From Actinomucor elegans (Eukaryota; Mucoromycota; Mucoromycetes; Mucorales; Mucoraceae), in contig JAMSLZ010000010.1 of NCBI GenBank assembly GCA_026027325.1, forward strand, positions 248,001 to 312,000: a stretch of 64,000 bases of DNA. Reading direction: 5' to 3'. The notes under the pieces are model-generated. The model worked only from the letters and a program-made list of their open reading frames with translations, was not told the DNA's origin and did no database searches. Position numbers and translations under genes: made by a program. Positions 1 to 10,017 of this stretch are shown here, in pieces. Position 1 is the stretch's first letter. Each line of letters begins with the position of its first letter.

Positions 1-978
1 AACTTGACTTTCCAGTACTTTGCCAAATGCGCTCAATCCAGCTCTGTGGATATTCAAAACGAAATCTTCTATGCTTTGGTAGATATTTTTGACCGTTCTG
101 TTCTCAAAATCATCAAGTCTCGCTACACTCAGTTTTTGATATTTTACTTTTGTTCGCTCAATGTGAATGTATATAGTGAATACTTTTTGGACCATCTACT
201 TCAGCACATTACCGATCCGCTTAAGCCGAGTGTTACACGAGTCGCCGCAGCAGCTTATATTTCGTCCTATGTAGCGCGTGCAAAGTTTTTAGATGCTAGT
301 ACCATTCAACGCGTGATCCTGGGCTTGTCTACTTGGTGTGATGGTTATGTGGATCAATATGAGCCACAGCTGCGCAACTTGGACTGTACTAAGCACGACG
401 TATTTTACGCAACTGTACAAGCTACCATGTATATTTTCTGTTTCCGTTGGAGGGATCTTGTGATGGATAGCGACGATCTTGATATTGAAGAAGAAGAAAT
501 GGACGATGATATAGTTGAAGAACACCGTCATTTGACTCATCCTGAATCTGGCTTTGGCAGTGGCGCGTCCCGTACCTGGTGTGTAGGCTTGCGTAACTTA
601 CCTCGTTTGGTCATGAGCAAGTTTAACCCTCTCAAAATTTGTGCCCCAGCAGTTGTTCGTCAGTTTGCCAAACTGTCACGCAACACCCATTTCATGTACA
701 TATACCCTATTTTGGAGAAGAACCGAGAGGTGTTTGTACCTGGGTTAGGTAGTGCCAATCTATTGCAGACGGTGCAAACCTTCTTTCCTTTCGATCCCTA
801 CAAGCTGGATGGTAGTCGCGTATTTGTCGATAATATTTACTTTGAATGGATTGCGGATGATGATGATGAAGAGGATGAGGATGAAAGTGAAGAAGAAGAT
901 GAATCTGAAGATGAAGACGTTACCTCTGGTATGATGGCTATGAGCATTAGTCCAAGTCCTACTCATTATTTACAGTAA
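1..978 (+). CDS. RRN3: RNA polymerase I initiation factor RRN3 (5' truncated by window)
   Basis: The open frame runs in from base 1 with no start codon and ends in TAA at 976-978, giving the last 325 residues. It has the RRN3 core signature: the segment around YSEYFLDHLL, TDPLKPSVTR and AAAYISSYVARAKFL is the conserved HEAT-like block that contacts RNA polymerase I. RRN3/TIF-IA bridges Pol I and the core factor at the rDNA promoter in the nucleolus. Two acidic patches are visible, one after the DLVMDSDD segment and one near the C-terminus rich in Asp/Glu/Ser; acidic, phosphorylated loops are usual in this family. No intron is needed in the visible part. The following 1 kb holds no gene, so its terminator lies just beyond 978 (AATAAA-like text near 1127-1132). 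Confidence 0.93.
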   Translation, partial: NLTFQYFAKCAQSSSVDIQNEIFYALVDIFDRSVLKIIKSRYTQFLIFYFCSLNVNVYSEYFLDHLLQHITDPLKPSVTRVAAAAYISSYVARAKFLDASTIQRVILGLSTWCDGYVDQYEPQLRNLDCTKHDVFYATVQATMYIFCFRWRDLVMDSDDLDIEEEEMDDDIVEEHRHLTHPESGFGSGASRTWCVGLRNLPRLVMSKFNPLKICAPAVVRQFAKLSRNTHFMYIYPILEKNREVFVPGLGSANLLQTVQTFFPFDPYKLDGSRVFVDNIYFEWIADDDDEEDEDESEEEDESEDEDVTSGMMAMSISPSPTHYLQ

Positions 979-1187
979 TTTTCTTATCAAACCATTATAT
1001 ATATTTACCTTTTCATATTTTACATGCCACATCTACAATATATCACTGTATAAACGCTCTTTGACTATTTGCATATTTACCTACACTCTCTCGTATTGCT
1101 TTCTATCTACCATTATTTATAAATATCAATAAAAGATTTACAAGTTTTGCAAAAAAAGATAATTTACACGGAACCTATTTTAAAGAT

Positions 1188-1318
1188 TCAAAGATGTAAC
1201 TGCCCCATTCTGGGCATGGAGTCCATACTAATCAAATGTGATATTTGACCCGGATCAGTGGAGTAATCTATAGGTCTGTACAGTAGATTAGTTTATATGA
1301 AATACATGAAAATTACTA
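1188..1318 (+). repeat. Dispersed repeat family, copy A
   Basis: It shares with the other copies the ordered blocks AGATGTAAC, CTGGGCATGG, ACTAATCAAATGTGATATTTGACC (split here only for description), a GATC-TCTATAG segment and a tail of ATGAAATACATGAAAATTAC. Similarity is clear by eye but imperfect. It lies in direct orientation to copy B about 185 bp downstream. Confidence 0.65.
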
Positions 1319-1371
1319 TAAATAACAGTAGCATAGCACAATATCTTTTTACAGCTATAAAATAAAGGTCG

Positions 1372-1496
1372 TAATAAATGCAGCAACTCATTTTGCACTT
1401 GGACTACTAATTAAATGTGACTTTTGACCGAGATCTGTAGAGCAATCTATAGATTCATGAATCTAGTTTGCCTAAAATACACGCATTATTTTACAA
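1372..1496 (+). repeat. Dispersed repeat family, copy B
   Basis: It has the same block order as copy A: AAATGCAGCAACTCATT, TTGGACTACTAATTAAATG, TTTTGACCGAGATCTGTAGAG, ATCTATAGATTC and a TAAAATACACGCATTATTTTAC tail described here in parts. It is a direct, diverged neighbour of copy A. Confidence 0.65.
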
Positions 1497-1972
1497 GCAA
1501 TCACCAAAATAGGACAGATGTATATAATACGTCAATCAAATGAGGATCTTGGTAAAAATTGTGCTTTTTTTTTTCTTTACATATATAAAAAAAAAAAAAA
1601 CGTGTACTGACCGTCGGATGCGTTATTAAACCGAAAGTTGAAGAATGTAGAAGAGCTGCACACCTCAACCCATATTTTCAAAAACCCTTTTCTTTATTGT
1701 GGAACACAAATACAGTAACTGGCTGTAAAAAACAACATGCATTTTATGTGGCATGGCTCTAATGACCTATAATAGATCTATTGACAGATAGCGGTCAAAA
1801 ATAATTAGAACCTTCAAAAAAGAGGTAAAATGGACCAACCCATCAGATGAAACAAACGAGGCTGTACTATATGATAGAAGTTAGGCAATATTTAATTATT
1901 CACATTTTATTATACTTGGGTTGTAGTGATATGTTTTTGAAAAGTGTAGATACATAAAAAGCAAGCCTTAAT

Positions 1973-3028
1973 CTAAAATTGAGGCAAAGCCGCAGCCATT
2001 AATTTTTCTTGTTCCAGCTGCTTACTCTGTCTCCAGCCGATTGCTTCTGGCTTCAATACAAAAACAATAACCAAAACAATCATGAGAGATATTAGAAAGA
2101 TGCCAAACGCTATACGAGATCGTCGACGCCAAATATGATCGATACGTCTACTAGCAGATGACTGTCGCTTTGCATAAGATGAGAAATAAAAAGCGCCAAA
2201 TAACCACAAAGGCGGAAACAGAAAACCTAACATAAAGCAAAGAAATGATCGACGACAGCACACTAACTTCTTTGGCTCTGCTTTTTCTGCTTCATCCATG
2301 TTTCTTTTTTCAGCTGGGTCTTCATCTGGATCCAGTGAAGATGAAATGGAATTGTCAATGCTGTCGCTATCAGCCTGTGCTTCCTTACGCAACTGTCTAG
2401 CTTTTTGTGTGATACTTCGCTTCCAACGTGCCGCCGTCGTTTCTGTGGAATGATCATAGCCTTCTTCAGGGCGTTCTTCTTGTCCTTGTTTATATGCCCC
2501 TATGGACTGTGCTCGAATCTTCTTTAAAAGTTCGAGACGATCAATGAGCGTTTTTTCACCTCGAGGGCCCCAGAGTTGTCCATCAAGCTCTGGTCTATTT
2601 TCTCCTAGGTAAGGTAACGTGGGTGTCATGATACCGACAGTAGGAGTTGAATTTCCAGTGCAAAGAGAAGAAGAGCCATCATAGCTGACTCTGTTACTAG
2701 TAGATTTAGGTGATTTATTGGCCTCCAAGAACTGATTTCCATCATCAATCATGCGGTCTAGTTTTTTACGATGATCAATGTTTTCTATCCCCATAGGCTG
2801 ATTGGTGCCATGAATAAAAGAACCAAAAGAATACTGAGGATCAAAAAATGCATCCCAACGCTGTCTTTGTATATGCGCGCTTGCGACTCCTGCCGATTCT
2901 GAATTTCTGACATTTGAGGTAAACTGCTGGGTGGTTCCCTCAATCAAATCCATGCTGTGTCGACTGGATTGCGCTTCAGGAAAATTAATATGACTTAATA
3001 TATGCTCTTTTTGTACTGATCGTTCCAT
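1973..3028 (-). CDS. Hypothetical protein with two C-terminal membrane helices
   Basis: Single-exon frame of 351 residues, read from the ATG at 3026-3028 (MERSVQKEH). An in-frame ATG 23 codons upstream exists, but it adds only a Phe-rich stretch in AT-rich leader, so I prefer the inner start. The first 250 residues are hydrophilic and Ser/Glu-rich with no recognised domain. A basic/acidic linker with a CCRR motif precedes a hydrophobic segment at about 256-287 (containing FPPLWLFGAFYFSSY). A second helix at about 308-330 (FGIFLISLMIVLVIVFV) is followed by a short polar tail. The FPPLW motif between Cys-rich and hydrophobic parts is reminiscent of fungal proteins annotated only as Ser-rich membrane proteins. 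Function is unknown; an endomembrane or plasma-membrane anchor is an inference. Confidence 0.72.
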   Translation of the reverse strand: MERSVQKEHILSHINFPEAQSSRHSMDLIEGTTQQFTSNVRNSESAGVASAHIQRQRWDAFFDPQYSFGSFIHGTNQPMGIENIDHRKKLDRMIDDGNQFLEANKSPKSTSNRVSYDGSSSLCTGNSTPTVGIMTPTLPYLGENRPELDGQLWGPRGEKTLIDRLELLKKIRAQSIGAYKQGQEERPEEGYDHSTETTAARWKRSITQKARQLRKEAQADSDSIDNSISSSLDPDEDPAEKRNMDEAEKAEPKKLVCCRRSFLCFMLGFLFPPLWLFGAFYFSSYAKRQSSASRRIDHIWRRRSRIAFGIFLISLMIVLVIVFVLKPEAIGWRQSKQLEQEKLMAAALPQF

Positions 3029-3366
3029 AATTATGCTTCGTCTTTTTTGAACAAAGAAAAAAAAAATTGCATGCAAAGAATAAATTATAAGAATCAAGCG
3101 GAAAATTATGCCTATTTGTTTGATGGAATTATTACGCTAGTTCTAATAGCGTAAACTGCAAGCTTTATCAATATGAAACATTATTTTGTATTTGTTATAA
3201 AAATCATACCATCGGATCTTGACTTGGTAATAATTGTTTCCTTGGAACCTCCATATTAAAAATGCTTTGGTTTTCTTTTAGGCAAAAGGAAAGCCTTCAG
3301 CTGTCTAATGTATGCTATAAATTAATGAATGTGTACAAGATATTTAAATCATCAAGTTGAATCGAG

Positions 3367-3432
3367 ATTCTAATAGATGTAGCAGATTATTTTGGACATG
3401 GATCACTAATCAAATGCTAATTTGACCAAATT
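3367..3432 (+). repeat. Dispersed repeat family, copy C (partial)
   Basis: It carries TCTAATAGATGTAGCAGATT, GGACATGGATCACTAATC and AATTTGACCAAATTA, matching the 5' half of the family; the 3' half is not recognisable. Confidence 0.55.
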
Positions 3433-3933
3433 AAACATCCTGATTTCCCTACGCAGCCAAAAGACTGCTGCTTTTTACTGACATTTGGGGATTCAATAAG
3501 TTCAGAAAAAGCCACAGATATTTGATGTTTTTAACAACAACAAAAAAAGTCAGTGGAGAGAAGCAAATTAACGAAGTTTGCAGAGGGCTAAAAAAATGCA
3601 GAGATCGTCTGATATTTCTTTTGTTTTATGAGATAATAGTCGGTCTTAGGAATCGTTTATATTACAAAGATAGATTTACATACTTCCAAGTATAATGTAT
3701 TTATACCGTTTTCCTACTCTACAAAAAAAACACAACGTTAGCTAATATCAGCCTATTAGGGGAGTACATTTGAAGTTTTTCTTGAAATCTGATCATTTTT
3801 CTTATTTTTTTACCGTTCAATACATTCTTACTAAAATGTCTCCTCTGATGGCTAGCAGTACATATACAGAATGGAGCATAGTATTTACTAAATCATTGCT
3901 TAACCTAAATGCTATGTGTATATTATACTTTAA

Positions 3934-4062
3934 GGATTGGCTGTAAAATACATACATTGCATATGAATTTGATTTTAGAGATTTAGATCACTCTACAGAT
4001 CCAGGCCAAATATCGCATCTGATTAGTATGCCATGATTGAATATACTACTGCATCTATTAGA
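3934..4062 (-). repeat. Dispersed repeat family, copy D (inverted)
   Basis: Read on the minus strand it gives GTCTAATAGATGCAGTAG, TTCAATCATGGCATACTAATC, GATGCGATATTTGGCC, GGATCTGTAGAGTGATCTA and a tail ending GTATTTTACAGCCAATCC. It is one of the fullest copies. Confidence 0.65.
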
Positions 4063-4109
4063 CTTTTTTGAGCAATAAATTCTGCGCCATGTTCTTAATA
4101 TTATCAGGA

Positions 4110-4209
4110 AATTACATGCTTACCACAAGACAAAATATAACAGATTCGAGCCAAATCCCTCATCTGATTAGCATTTTTAATGCTTTAAATAAGCTGCTGC
4201 ATCTATTGG
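4110..4209 (-). repeat. Dispersed repeat family, copy E (inverted, degraded)
   Basis: On the minus strand the blocks CCAATAGATGCAGCAG, TGCTAATCAGATG and GGGATTTGGCTCGAATCTG are recognisable, in the same order as copy D. Confidence 0.5.
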
Positions 4210-4488
4210 CGCCTTTGGTTAAATGTATCACAATGAATTCCGCATTGTATTCTTTAGCAGCAGTACACTATATGTATTTTTAAAACCCCAAGTATCCGAT
4301 TTGGTTCTTAGTAGTTAAATTCTTTCACTACATTTTTAGACAGCCTAATTGTAAATTATCTATACAATAGTATGCGTACGAAGATTAACCCAGAGGGAAT
4401 AATGGCAGTGTATAATGTTTAAGAGTTTATTGATATTATGTACAAAAAGTTATTTATGGTGCTCATATAATTATAAAAAAAAATCAAT

Positions 4489-5556
4489 CTATTCGGGTTT
4501 TCCGTTGGCTTGCTTTTGAGATTTATAATGCACTTCAGACAAATCACGAAGGCGAGCAGCTGCTTGTTCAGGCGTCAAATCACGTTGAGGTTCACCCAAC
4601 ATTTCATAACCAACGAGGAACTTTCGTACAGTAGCACTTCTTAGGAGAGGAGGGTAATAATGAAGATGCAAATGAGCAAAATCGTATTCACCGTTCAAAG
4701 GCTTTTGGTGAATACCCATCGAATAAGGGAAGCTGGTTTTGAACAAGTTATCATAACGACAGGTAACGCGACGAATAGCATCAGCCAAGTCCTCCTTTTG
4801 CTTCTCATCCATCTCGGGTAAGGATCCGATGTGAGTCTTTGGCAACACCATGACTTCAAAAGGCCAAACAGCCCAAAAGGGTACAACCACCAAGAAAGTA
4901 TCGTTTTCAAACACAGTACGCTTACGCTCGGGATCTGCCATTTCACGCTTAGCATAGTCACACAACATACAGCGTTGATGTTTTTGTTGGTATTCTTCTA
5001 AAGCCACCAATTCTTTACTAGGCTCCTCGGGTACACGTTCAGTACACCACATTTGACCGTGTGGGTGAGGGTTCGAACAGCCCATTGCTGCACCTTTGTT
5101 TTCAAAGATCTGTACGTGATTAACGAATTCCTTCTTTTGCATCTCTAAATAACTGTCCGTCCAGATATCGACCACCTTTTTGATATCTTCAGTGGGCATT
5201 TCGGCCAACGTCAGGTCATGGCGAGGACTAAAGCAAATAACATGACACTCGCCACGTACACCTTCTACTTTGATTAAATCATCGTCACTGGCTTCGAGCT
5301 CGGGTTGATCAGCTTTAACAGCGGCATAGTCGTTGGGAAAACGATAGGTAGAGTCATATTTAGGATTGGTTTCGCCATTGGCACGTTGGTTACCAGGACA
5401 AAGGTAGCACTTGGGATCATACTGAGGCCTTTGTTCCATATCAGCACCTTCTTCTTGTCCTTGCCATGGTCTTTGTGTACGGTGAGGTGAACAAAGGACC
5501 CAAGACTTTGTCAATGGGTTATAGCGGCGATGAGAGTTATTGCTAAAGTCAAACAT
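4489..5556 (-). CDS. GAL7: Galactose-1-phosphate uridylyltransferase
   Basis: A single exon of 355 residues, the usual length for the family. It exchanges UDP between glucose-1-phosphate and galactose-1-phosphate in the cytosolic Leloir pathway. The N-terminal RRYNPLTKSWVLCSPHRTQRPW block is the uridine-binding signature (quoted in parts: NPLTKSW, VSPHR-like CSPHR). C50-x2-C53 supplies zinc ligands. The active-site HPHGQ lies at 164-168, with H166 the nucleophile by analogy with the bacterial enzyme. The C-terminal DFAHLHLHYYPPLLRS block matches the HIT-fold metal-binding segment. The upstream neighbour on the same strand is a Zn2Cys6 regulator ending about 210 bp away; a regulatory link to galactose use is possible but only inferred from position. 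Confidence 0.97.
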   Translation of the reverse strand: MFDFSNNSHRRYNPLTKSWVLCSPHRTQRPWQGQEEGADMEQRPQYDPKCYLCPGNQRANGETNPKYDSTYRFPNDYAAVKADQPELEASDDDLIKVEGVRGECHVICFSPRHDLTLAEMPTEDIKKVVDIWTDSYLEMQKKEFVNHVQIFENKGAAMGCSNPHPHGQMWCTERVPEEPSKELVALEEYQQKHQRCMLCDYAKREMADPERKRTVFENDTFLVVVPFWAVWPFEVMVLPKTHIGSLPEMDEKQKEDLADAIRRVTCRYDNLFKTSFPYSMGIHQKPLNGEYDFAHLHLHYYPPLLRSATVRKFLVGYEMLGEPQRDLTPEQAAARLRDLSEVHYKSQKQANGKPE

Positions 5557-5769
5557 GGTATAATAAAAAGATAAAGGAGTAAACTAAATTTTGATAACTA
5601 TTTTATATGAAATAAGACCGCGGTGAAGCTTGATTATGTAACAAACGGAGGTTCAATCATCGGAGTTAATCTTACGTAAACTATAAACCAGCTAATCTTT
5701 AGCCCAGAAAATAGAATATCTTCTAGTAACATAGAGAACAAATCTGGTGATTTATTGATAAAGCACGTC

Positions 5770-8345
5770 CTAAAACTCGTATCCTGTCTCTGCTAATAGC
5801 TTGGCCATTTCTATGATATGAATCAGGTCAATTAAAAATGAGCTGAAACTTTAGAACAAGATATATACCTTGCCATTCTATACCATTTGAAGCACTCCAT
5901 AATGAAGACTGTTGCTGGTTAATAATTGTTCCATCTTGTGGGTTGGATGTAGATGGTTCTGCATCCTTGGTGTTGCTATTCCCTTCTCCACTCACCACCT
6001 TGCCTAGAGTTTCAAGAAATGGAACAATGGAAGGCTAATGAAAGAACATGAGTTACTCATATGAACGAGTTTTTTTTTTTTTTTTTTTTTACCTCTGTGA
6101 TATAGTCCTCTAATTTTCGATGTCTTTCTTTAAATCGAGCCGAGAATACCTTTGATTCAGCGACCAGATTAGCATCAATGTTTCTATAGTTCAAAAATAA
6201 TAGCATTTGGGTTTGTGACATACAATAGCCTATCTCTTTGTCAGTATATGTGTTTAGCTTGTTTTTGATTCACTTACTGGACAAAGACCAACCGCAAAGC
6301 AAGTTGGTAACTTCCATTTTATCAAATAGATCTGTAGATATTTTAAGCGCTTCGTAACATTCAAATGGCATTTTTACTGTAGATTCATTGACATTTCCCA
6401 TGGATATATAGGGTCTCTTTGAGAGAAGGTAAACAGCACAATAGGCAAATCTTAGTTTACCAGCTAGCTTTCAAAAAGATTGATTAGCTAATACCAAGAA
6501 GAATTGTTTTGGCTCTAACCTCCGTTGTTCAGTTTCTTTTCTAATGCAATGTCAATATCATCTCTGCCAATCCTAGCTAGCTCATCATCCGTCAAATTCA
6601 AGTCTGGGGGCAATGATGTTTTCCATTCGATGATCCGCTTCTCTAGATTTTTGGAGATATTCTCCAAGCCCACACCTTTTTCGGACATTAATCGAGCTCT
6701 TGGGGAACAGAGAGCTCTCAGCACATCGCCCAAAATACATGATAATTTGACCATATAGACGAATAAAGTGTACTTTGTATCTTGTGTATCAGGATATTCT
6801 ACATCGCAATCAGCGTCTGATATAGTCAGCGGTCTATTCAATAGATAAGTAATAAACTCCATGGTATGTTCTGTTTGCACTACCTTCCCAAGGACGCACA
6901 AACCCATCGATCGATTATATAAGCAGACCACCAAAGCCTCCTTTTCGCCTCCGTCACCTTTTTAGGCATTCCTTCCTGTTGCGTATTTGCTCTATGCAAA
7001 CCTAAATCTTGTGCCTATGCAGTGTCAGTCATCACGAGTGGTAAATTATGGCTTCATTTTACCATTTTGACAGCTACACTTGTAGCGATCCAATCTGAGC
7101 TTTCTAAACCCCATTTCTCTGCATTTGAAGCACACAGTAATAGCACCTGGATAGTTTCAATCTTAGGTTCTAAAAAATCCAAGTCGAAATAAAGCATCAT
7201 TTGTTTACTAATATCGCGAAACAATTGAGCCCGATCCACTTTGTGTTTCAGCACAATGGCATCATCCCTTCTTAACAGTCGACTTGTTACGCGACAAATA
7301 GCCATGATGATTGGAATGAACGTAGGTGCATGGTTGGCTTTATGATATTGTTCATAGAATTGCTCTTCATCCAAAATAGGCAATAATGGGTTCATACGTT
7401 CAAAGTACAGGCGAATCAAATAGTCTCTCAGGTCCTTGGGCGGTAACTGCCAGTCCGGATTTAACATTCTGCCAAATCCGAACTTATTAATAGAGTGATT
7501 ACCGAAACGTACGACCATCAAGTCTTCTTCATGGCCGTCAAGAGGACGTGGTAGGGCCTTTTTTTCTTCTGTATCCAGATTGTCAGCGTCTTTGGTGAGT
7601 AGGCGACGCAATAGATAGATGCCAGAAGAACTTCCTACGTAGCTAAATGGTTCATTGACCCTTTTTTGTTCTTCAGCTACAAGATCAATGGGTTTCACTG
7701 AATCTGTCTGGTCCTCCAAGTCTATAATTGGTGCATTTGGTTGCTTTTGCTGTTGACAGGTATTGTCTGAGTGGCTTGCGTTATCCGAATCATCCTCCGT
7801 TTCTTTCGTAGAATCTTCCATGACAGATTTTAGCGCTTCATCAGGTAAATTACCATTAGCTGCAATATTCATCAATAGCTTCTCCATACGTTTTAATCGA
7901 CTTTCTAACCCTTCCACATATCCTTTAGGTGGTCCTCTCTTTTTAGCTGCCTACATGGTTATTTTAGTTAAAAACTATATGGGGAACAATACAATGAGCA
8001 GGTACCTCTTTGAAAGCGCATGTCTTGCTATAGCTCCTACAAGAAGTACAGGAATTTTGTGGATATGCTTGATCATAATCGCACCTATTAAGATAATATC
8101 AGTGCCCATGTCTTTGTTTGATGGCTCTTTCTTGGGTCTTACCGTATCTTTTTACGTCTACAAAGGTCGCCTATAGCAATTATTAATAACTAGTTGAGTT
8201 GATTGCGATTAGGGAAGCAAATCTTACAAGCACGATCTTTCTTGGTTCGTTTTCGACCGGTTTTGTCAGTATTGGGTGGTAAAGATGGAGGTTGTTGTAA
8301 AGGCGGAAGGTGTGGTAGTGGTGAAGGTATATTATTAGAATACAT
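5770..8345 (-). CDS. Zn(II)2Cys6 transcription factor with fungal-specific domain
   Basis: Ten exons: 8228-8345, 8143-8170, 8006-8084, 7063-7950, 6884-7014, 6520-6833, 6278-6463, 6093-6229, 5869-6034 and 5770-5810. All join in frame to give 695 residues. The zinc cluster is split over the first three exons: C40-x2-C43-x6-C50-x10-C61-x2-C64-x6-C71, with the classic RRKKIRC loop. A basic KKRGPPKGYVEGLESRLKRME linker and coiled coil follow (about 77-100). The fungal_trans domain spans about 190-480, including AQDLGLHRAN (372-381), RRLWWSAYIIDRW and GRPLTISDADC. The C-terminus is Gln/Ser-rich and ends ETGYEF. It should be a nuclear DNA-binding activator or repressor of the Gal4/XlnR type. Target genes are unknown; adjacency to GAL7 is suggestive only. 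A run of T at 6070-6090 lies in an intron. Confidence 0.93.
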
Positions 8346-8596
8346 TTTTGGTAATAATGAAAAAGAAAGAGACTAGCCGAAAGACGCGCCAAGGCTCTTT
8401 ATTTTTAAAAGCTAAACTTATAGTCTCGGGTCCATCGGTGTACTACCCAACCAATCAAAAGGATCAATTCAAAATGAACCTACACCAGTACTTTATTTGG
8501 CTTACACAAAAAAAAAAGGTTATATTTATGCTTCTCACTCTGTTTCCCTTCTTCTTTCTTTCTTCTTTCACTTGGCTTGACCATTTACTTTACAAT

Positions 8597-9883
8597 ATGA
8601 ACTATCATCATTCACAATTTATGAATTATCAACTACAAGGACATTACTACCCACCGCCTCCACCTATTCCACCTCACGTAGTGGCTGCTTTCAATGAATA
8701 TTATTATAATAACTACAATGATTACCACCGAGATTACCATTCTTTAGGTTATCGTAAACAAGGCCATCGTAAACAAAGAAAACCTCGAAAACTAATGAGA
8801 TCTTTGTCAACTGGATCAATATCTCCAAAAGTATATCATTATTACACTTTGGTACATGTCTATAATAATAATTTTATATATATATATATATATATCTAAC
8901 TAAATAACATGAAAAAACAGGACAAAGACGAATATGAACAAGCATCAGAAAGGGCTATGAAACATAGATTAAGGAAACGACGCAGTATGATATATGAAAA
9001 GTTACGCAGACCTATTGATCCAAACGAACATTTGGAGGACGATGGTGAATCTATGACCGAAAATGAACTATTGGCCCTTAAAAATTCTCGCATCAATATC
9101 ACTATATGTCGATCGAGAAACAATAAGCACAACATACCAACATCTATACCATCAACACCTTCACAGTCACCTGCTATACCTACTGCAGAAGAACAAGAAG
9201 CCCTATCGAATATGATAGGTTCTCTAACTGTAGAAGATATTACACCCGATACCTCTGCTACTGTGACACCCGATAATGTTGCTACTAGTAGTACACCCGA
9301 TACTACTGCTGTTACTGCAGCCAATACTACTGCTACTAGTACACCCGATAGTAACGTTACTATTACAGCTGATACTACTGCTATCATTACGCCTGATACT
9401 ACTACGCCTGATACTATATGTGGTAGCCCTTCTAGCAGTGATTATACCCTGATAAAATCAGCTATTAAACAAAAGAAAAAGAAGTGGCCATTTGGATTCT
9501 TCTTCAAAAAGACAAAGCCAGAACCAGAACAAAGCTCTAGTGCACCCACCACGCCTAGTTTATCGCCCTATGCTTCAGGGATAGCTATATCGCCAATTCA
9601 GCCTCAAATACAAGTAGGGGTCTGGGCCTACAAAATACCACCAAATTTAATGACGGCTCCTGTGGTAAACGCTACAATCTGGTTACGGTTCGATCCAGAA
9701 AATCAAAAAAGAATCAACGATCTTCTTGCGGGACAACAACCAAACAGCCTGGTGCAATTGTTTGACAGTCGATTTTGCAATGGCACCATACCCATGATGG
9801 TGATGCCAAGTCTCAAGACTTGCTATTTCTCTTTTTTCCCTGGTCGATTTGACTGCATGGCCATTGAACACTTTCCTGTTTAA
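8597..9883 (+). CDS. Hypothetical protein with Thr-Pro-Asp repeats and a conserved-looking C-terminus
   Basis: Two exons, 8597-8830 and 8921-9883, joined in phase 0, give 398 residues. The start ATG (MNYHHSQF) was chosen because the upstream frame is low-complexity leader. Residues 1-78 are Tyr/Asn/His/Pro-rich. A basic region follows (KHRLRKRRSM), then a tract at about 185-240 of repeated TPDT/TPDN units separated by Thr/Ala runs. A Lys-rich KQKKKKWPFGFFFKK segment comes next. The last 90 residues (from VGVWAYKIPP) are well ordered, with WLRFDPENQKRINDLL, LVQLFDSRFCNG and YFSFFPGRFDCM. That block looks like a folded domain I cannot name. The intron contains a long TA dinucleotide run. It is divergently placed to the Zn2Cys6 gene, sharing about 250 bp of upstream DNA. 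Confidence 0.75.
8878..8895. repeat. TA dinucleotide microsatellite in an intron
   Basis: Nine or so alternating TA units fill the 3' part of the only intron of the neighbouring gene. It lies just before the branch/acceptor region (acceptor AG at 8919-8920), so length variation could affect splicing. Confidence 0.8.
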
Positions 9884-10017
9884 AAGACCATATCTAACTT
9901 AAAAAAAGCGCTATTTAAAATGAACCAATCATAATAAAACCATTTCCAACCATCAAAAAAGATCTACCATCTAATCAATAACACCGCCTTTATACATATA
10001 TACAAACAAGACATCTG

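Larger units (their letters stand above)
979..1972. other. Intergenic, holds two degraded copies of the dispersed repeat
   Basis: No coding potential was seen on either strand. The first 170 bases are the AT-rich 3' flank of RRN3. Two direct copies of the dispersed repeat family lie at about 1188-1318 and 1372-1496. Homopolymer A and T runs occur near 1567-1600. Confidence 0.7.
3029..4488. other. Intergenic, holds three repeat copies (C, D, E)
   Basis: No convincing gene. The 71-codon open frame at 4068-4283 falls inside the repeat copies and is not supported as a gene. Copies D and E are inverted relative to C. Confidence 0.65.

Noticed and set aside
4068..4283. 71-codon plus-strand ORF
   Set aside because: Falls inside degraded dispersed-repeat copies D/E and shows no domain.
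8348..8596. N-terminal extension of the TPD-repeat protein
   Set aside because: Open only by chance; includes A runs and hydrophobic text overlapping the likely 5' UTR. The ATG at 8597 is the better start.
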